Origin: Flavobacterium endophyticum
Lineage (GTDB): Bacteria > Bacteroidota > Bacteroidia > Flavobacteriales > Flavobacteriaceae
Assembly (NCBI RefSeq): GCF_003634455.1
Contig: NZ_RBLC01000004.1
Coordinates: 124,001 to 188,000 of the forward strand
Direction of reading: 5' to 3'
DNA length: 64,000 nt
The first letter of the stretch is position 1. Every line of letters begins with the position of its first letter. The notes beneath the pieces were generated by a model. The model was not told the DNA's origin and made no database searches. It was given only the letters and a program-made list of their open reading frames with translations. Of this stretch, positions 61,836-64,000 are shown one piece after another. Both the position numbers and the translations under genes were made by a program.

Positions 61836-62684
61836 ATGAAAACACTAAAAATAGCAGGAGTACCAGAGCATTTCAATCTACCTTGGCACCTTTGTATCGA
61901 AAATGGAGAATTTGAAGCACAAGGTATTGATTTGCAATGGACTGATGTTCCGGAAGGAACCGGAAAGTTGTGCCAGATGCTACGCAATGGCGAAACCGAT
62001 ATTGCCGTAATCTTGACAGAAGGAATTATCAAAGATATTGTAGCTGGAAATCCAAGTAAGATTGTTCAGGTATACGTACAGTCGCCTCTTATCTGGGGCA
62101 TCCATGTAGATGCTGCTTCTGACCATAAAAAGCTTTCTGACCTAAAAGACACCAAAGCTGCCATCAGCAGGATTGGTTCCGGATCTCAGCTTATGGCCTA
62201 TGTCAATGCCCATAATCAAGGATGGAAAACAGAAAACCTGCAATTTGAAATCGTGAATACTATAGATGGTGCAGTTGAAGCATTATCAAGCGGCACAGCT
62301 GACTATTTTATGTGGGAACGTTTCATGACCAAACCCTTGGTTGACAAGGGCACATTCCGCAGAATAGCCGACTGTCCTACTCCGTGGCCTTGTTTTGTAA
62401 TTGCCGTTCGAAATGAAATACTAGAAAATGATCCAGGTAGCATCGAAATATCGTTGGATGTAATCAACCAAACGACCGAAGAATTCAAGGATATTCCAAG
62501 CATCGACAAGACTTTATCTTCTCGATACAATCAGAAAATCGAAGACATCCGAGAATGGCTTTCGTTAACAGAATGGTCGCAAAAGCCCTTGGATAATAAA
62601 ACGTTAAACAATGTCCAAAATCAGCTATTGGAACTTTCTCTTATTGATAAAAAAGGTACTTTTGCAGATATAGCAAAAATCTAA
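61836..62684 (+). CDS. Periplasmic-binding-protein-like domain without signal peptide
   Basis: This 282-residue protein begins directly with the fold: 'KTLKIAGVPEHFNLPWHLCIENGEFEAQGIDLQW'. It continues with 'GTGKLCQMLRNGETDIAVILTEGIIKDIVAGNPSKIVQVYVQSP' and 'AAISRIGSGSQLMAYVNAHNQGW', the SsuA/THI5/NMT1-like substrate-binding lobes. It carries no signal peptide or lipobox, so it is likely cytoplasmic. No ABC permease or ATPase gene is adjacent. Cytoplasmic members of this fold may act as enzymes or sensors, as in thiamine-precursor proteins of the THI5 type. A 10-bp gap follows the DinB-like gene in the same direction. The ligand is unknown. Confidence 0.75.
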   Translation: MKTLKIAGVPEHFNLPWHLCIENGEFEAQGIDLQWTDVPEGTGKLCQMLRNGETDIAVILTEGIIKDIVAGNPSKIVQVYVQSPLIWGIHVDAASDHKKLSDLKDTKAAISRIGSGSQLMAYVNAHNQGWKTENLQFEIVNTIDGAVEALSSGTADYFMWERFMTKPLVDKGTFRRIADCPTPWPCFVIAVRNEILENDPGSIEISLDVINQTTEEFKDIPSIDKTLSSRYNQKIEDIREWLSLTEWSQKPLDNKTLNNVQNQLLELSLIDKKGTFADIAKI

Positions 62685-62708
62685 TCGTAGATTGGCCTTT
62701 GGGTTGAT

Positions 62709-63644
62709 ATGGTAAAACAGAGTAACATAGACTTTCAAAAAATAAAGGAGAAGCTTCAGGTCAAAAAACCTTGGGACAGCGTCATTATTTTTGTGCTGAA
62801 TATTTTGATTGCTATTCCAGTTTTTATTATCATCCACCAAAACATTATTGACCCGAACTGGTATTTCCACATCGATAGGATTTTGCTTTTTCTGGCCGTA
62901 GTAGTAGCTATTCAATTGGTGCTGAGATTGATGAAAACTATTATTATCCTTTGTATCGCCTTATACCTGATTGCCTTGATTTATGGTAGCTTGTTTGGTA
63001 ACTATGGCTTCAACAGTGTTTTCGAAGACTATCGTTCTATGGTCTATAGTATGTCTGAAGACCCAAATCCACAGGACATCATTATTTCAAAATTATTGCC
63101 ATTTCCGAATAAGTCAAAAATTCTAAACGCTATCGAATATGACAATCCGAAAGTGCGAAACTTTGCATTGCTGGCTACTACTAAATATTTCAGGAATGTA
63201 AAAGGCTATAGCGAATACCGACGTCAAATCCAGAGTTTTGCGGTTTTCAAGGAAATACAGAGTCGTTGGAATTATGTAAGTGATCCGAAGGGAAAAGAAT
63301 ATATTGCCCGCGCGACAGAATCCTTGATTCACTTTTCAGGTGATTGTGATGACCATGCGATTCTTATGGCAGCCTGTGTTCGTGCTGTAGGCGGTACGCC
63401 AAGGCTGATTCACACTGGAGGACATATCTATCCCGAAGTCTTAATCGGAAACAAAACGGCAGACTTAGAAGCAATCAACTATTTAATCAAAGAAGTGCTT
63501 TTCAAGCAAGAAAGCAAGGGCAAGGAAATTCATTATCATATTGACGAACGCGGCCAGATTTGGCTCAACCTTGATTATACTGCGACCTATCCCGGCGGAC
63601 CGTTTATGTCTGAAGAAATTCTTGGTGCTTTGACTTTGAATTAA
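62709..63644 (+). CDS. Membrane-anchored transglutaminase-like protein
   Basis: This 311-residue protein has hydrophobic helices near 24-43, 54-75 and 78-97. A transglutaminase-like domain follows with the catalytic cysteine in 'SGDCDDHAILMAACVRAVGG' (about 215), a histidine in 'HTGGHIYPEVLIGN' (about 237) and a later Asp in 'WLNLDYTATYPGGPFM' (about 296). The Cys-His-Asp triad is intact. Members of this fold act as cysteine proteases or peptidoglycan- or protein-crosslinking enzymes. The catalytic part follows the helices and its side of the membrane is not certain. It lies 24 bp after the binding-protein-like gene in the same direction. The substrate is unknown. Confidence 0.82.
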   Translation: MVKQSNIDFQKIKEKLQVKKPWDSVIIFVLNILIAIPVFIIIHQNIIDPNWYFHIDRILLFLAVVVAIQLVLRLMKTIIILCIALYLIALIYGSLFGNYGFNSVFEDYRSMVYSMSEDPNPQDIIISKLLPFPNKSKILNAIEYDNPKVRNFALLATTKYFRNVKGYSEYRRQIQSFAVFKEIQSRWNYVSDPKGKEYIARATESLIHFSGDCDDHAILMAACVRAVGGTPRLIHTGGHIYPEVLIGNKTADLEAINYLIKEVLFKQESKGKEIHYHIDERGQIWLNLDYTATYPGGPFMSEEILGALTLN

Positions 63645-63752
63645 TCCATACCAATATAATTAAGGGAATTTGGTAAATTTATTTTATGTACTGTCTGCTC
63701 AAAATCAGGCAATCTTTTTTCTATATTTACAGACAGTTTCAAAAACACGACT

Positions 63753-64000
63753 ATGAAAAAGTGGCTCTTCATTGCATTAATCGCCTTCCAGTTTTCAAAT
63801 GCTCAAGACGGTTCCAATATCCTTGCTTCCAAACAAAACGAAGTCAAGTTTGATGTGCTGTCTGCTATCGCATTTTCTAAAATTCATATCAGCTATGAGC
63901 GCTTCTTGAATGAAGATTTTTCTGTCGGTATTAGCGGCGGATTCCAAGACAGCAAGAATGCGAAGGAAGATTTCGATAAAGGTTATGATCGTACGCTGCC
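63753..64000 (+). CDS. Exported protein, N-terminal fragment
   Basis: The gene runs off the right edge with 82 codons visible. A signal peptide (MKKWLFIALIAFQFSNAQ) precedes a beta-strand pattern, 'NEVKFDVLSAIAFSKIHISYERFLNEDFSVGISGGFQD', typical of small outer-membrane beta-barrels such as those of DUF3575-like proteins. A near-match to the -7 box (TATATTTA) lies about 30 bp upstream. The true length and closing strand cannot be judged from this fragment. Confidence 0.6.
   Translation, partial: MKKWLFIALIAFQFSNAQDGSNILASKQNEVKFDVLSAIAFSKIHISYERFLNEDFSVGISGGFQDSKNAKEDFDKGYDRTL

Overview
The window looks like a chromosomal segment of a Flavobacterium-like member of the Bacteroidota. The reasons are type IX secretion (T9SS) C-terminal sorting domains on two large exported proteins, a SusC/SusR/GH97 glycan-use signature, promoter -7 boxes of the TAnnTTTG type, many lipoproteins with the loose Bacteroidota lipobox, and families largely confined to this phylum (DUF4421, DUF6266, DUF4961/DUF5004-like, GxxExxY). 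No rRNA, tRNA, CRISPR array or replication origin was seen.

Layout. 1-3825: the edge of a Sus-type glycan locus on the minus strand (DUF5004-like lipoprotein, DUF4961-like protein, SusC start cut by the window edge), divergent from a SusR-like membrane regulator. 3834-9166: a glycerophosphodiesterase lipoprotein, a leucine-rich T9SS protein, a DUF4421 protein and a DUF2200 protein. 9207-17864: a clearly AT-richer, tightly packed minus-strand block of six genes, read in transcription order as PIN-like nuclease, HerA-like ATPase, NurA-like nuclease, DNA methyltransferase, AAA ATPase and HNH nuclease. I judge this to be a composite anti-phage or anti-plasmid system and the most novel part of the window. 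17966-21128: an unrecognised exported protein, a DUF6266 gene and a small helix-turn-helix gene in a repeat-rich stretch.

21340-32976: a plus-strand catabolic cluster. The genes fit salicylate to salicylyl-CoA (CoA ligase), then gentisyl-CoA (flavin monooxygenase fused to an old-yellow-enzyme domain), gentisate (thioesterase), maleylpyruvate (gentisate dioxygenase), maleate plus pyruvate (FAH-family hydrolase) and fumarate (maleate isomerase). A nitrilase and an FMN-binding glutamate-synthase-like protein sit inside the cluster. Its spacers carry palindromes and simple repeats, and a REP-associated tyrosine transposase (RAYT) flanked by two of these palindromes is inserted before the dioxygenase gene.

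33052-38344: a 38-residue membrane peptide, an SDR oxidoreductase, a thioredoxin-like protein and a three-gene copper-handling unit (Cys/His-rich protein, HMA-DUF3347 lipoprotein, multicopper oxidase with a CopB-like tail). 38647-46449: a GH97 glycosidase (SusB-like), AIM24 and DUF2750 proteins, a large MscS-type channel and a DUF885 lipoprotein. 46450-56253: mainly unrecognised proteins, a remarkable 11-bp-period inverted repeat array (47748-47849), a 1448-residue T9SS metalloprotease-like protein and a family 2 glycosyltransferase. 56415-64000: housekeeping-like genes (fused 2-oxoacid dehydrogenase E1, 2OG-Fe(II) oxygenase, SUI1 factor, nucleoside phosphorylase, DinB-like protein, a signal-less periplasmic-binding-protein-like protein, a transglutaminase-like membrane protein), ending in a truncated exported protein.

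All family names rest on recognition of motifs by eye, with no database search.
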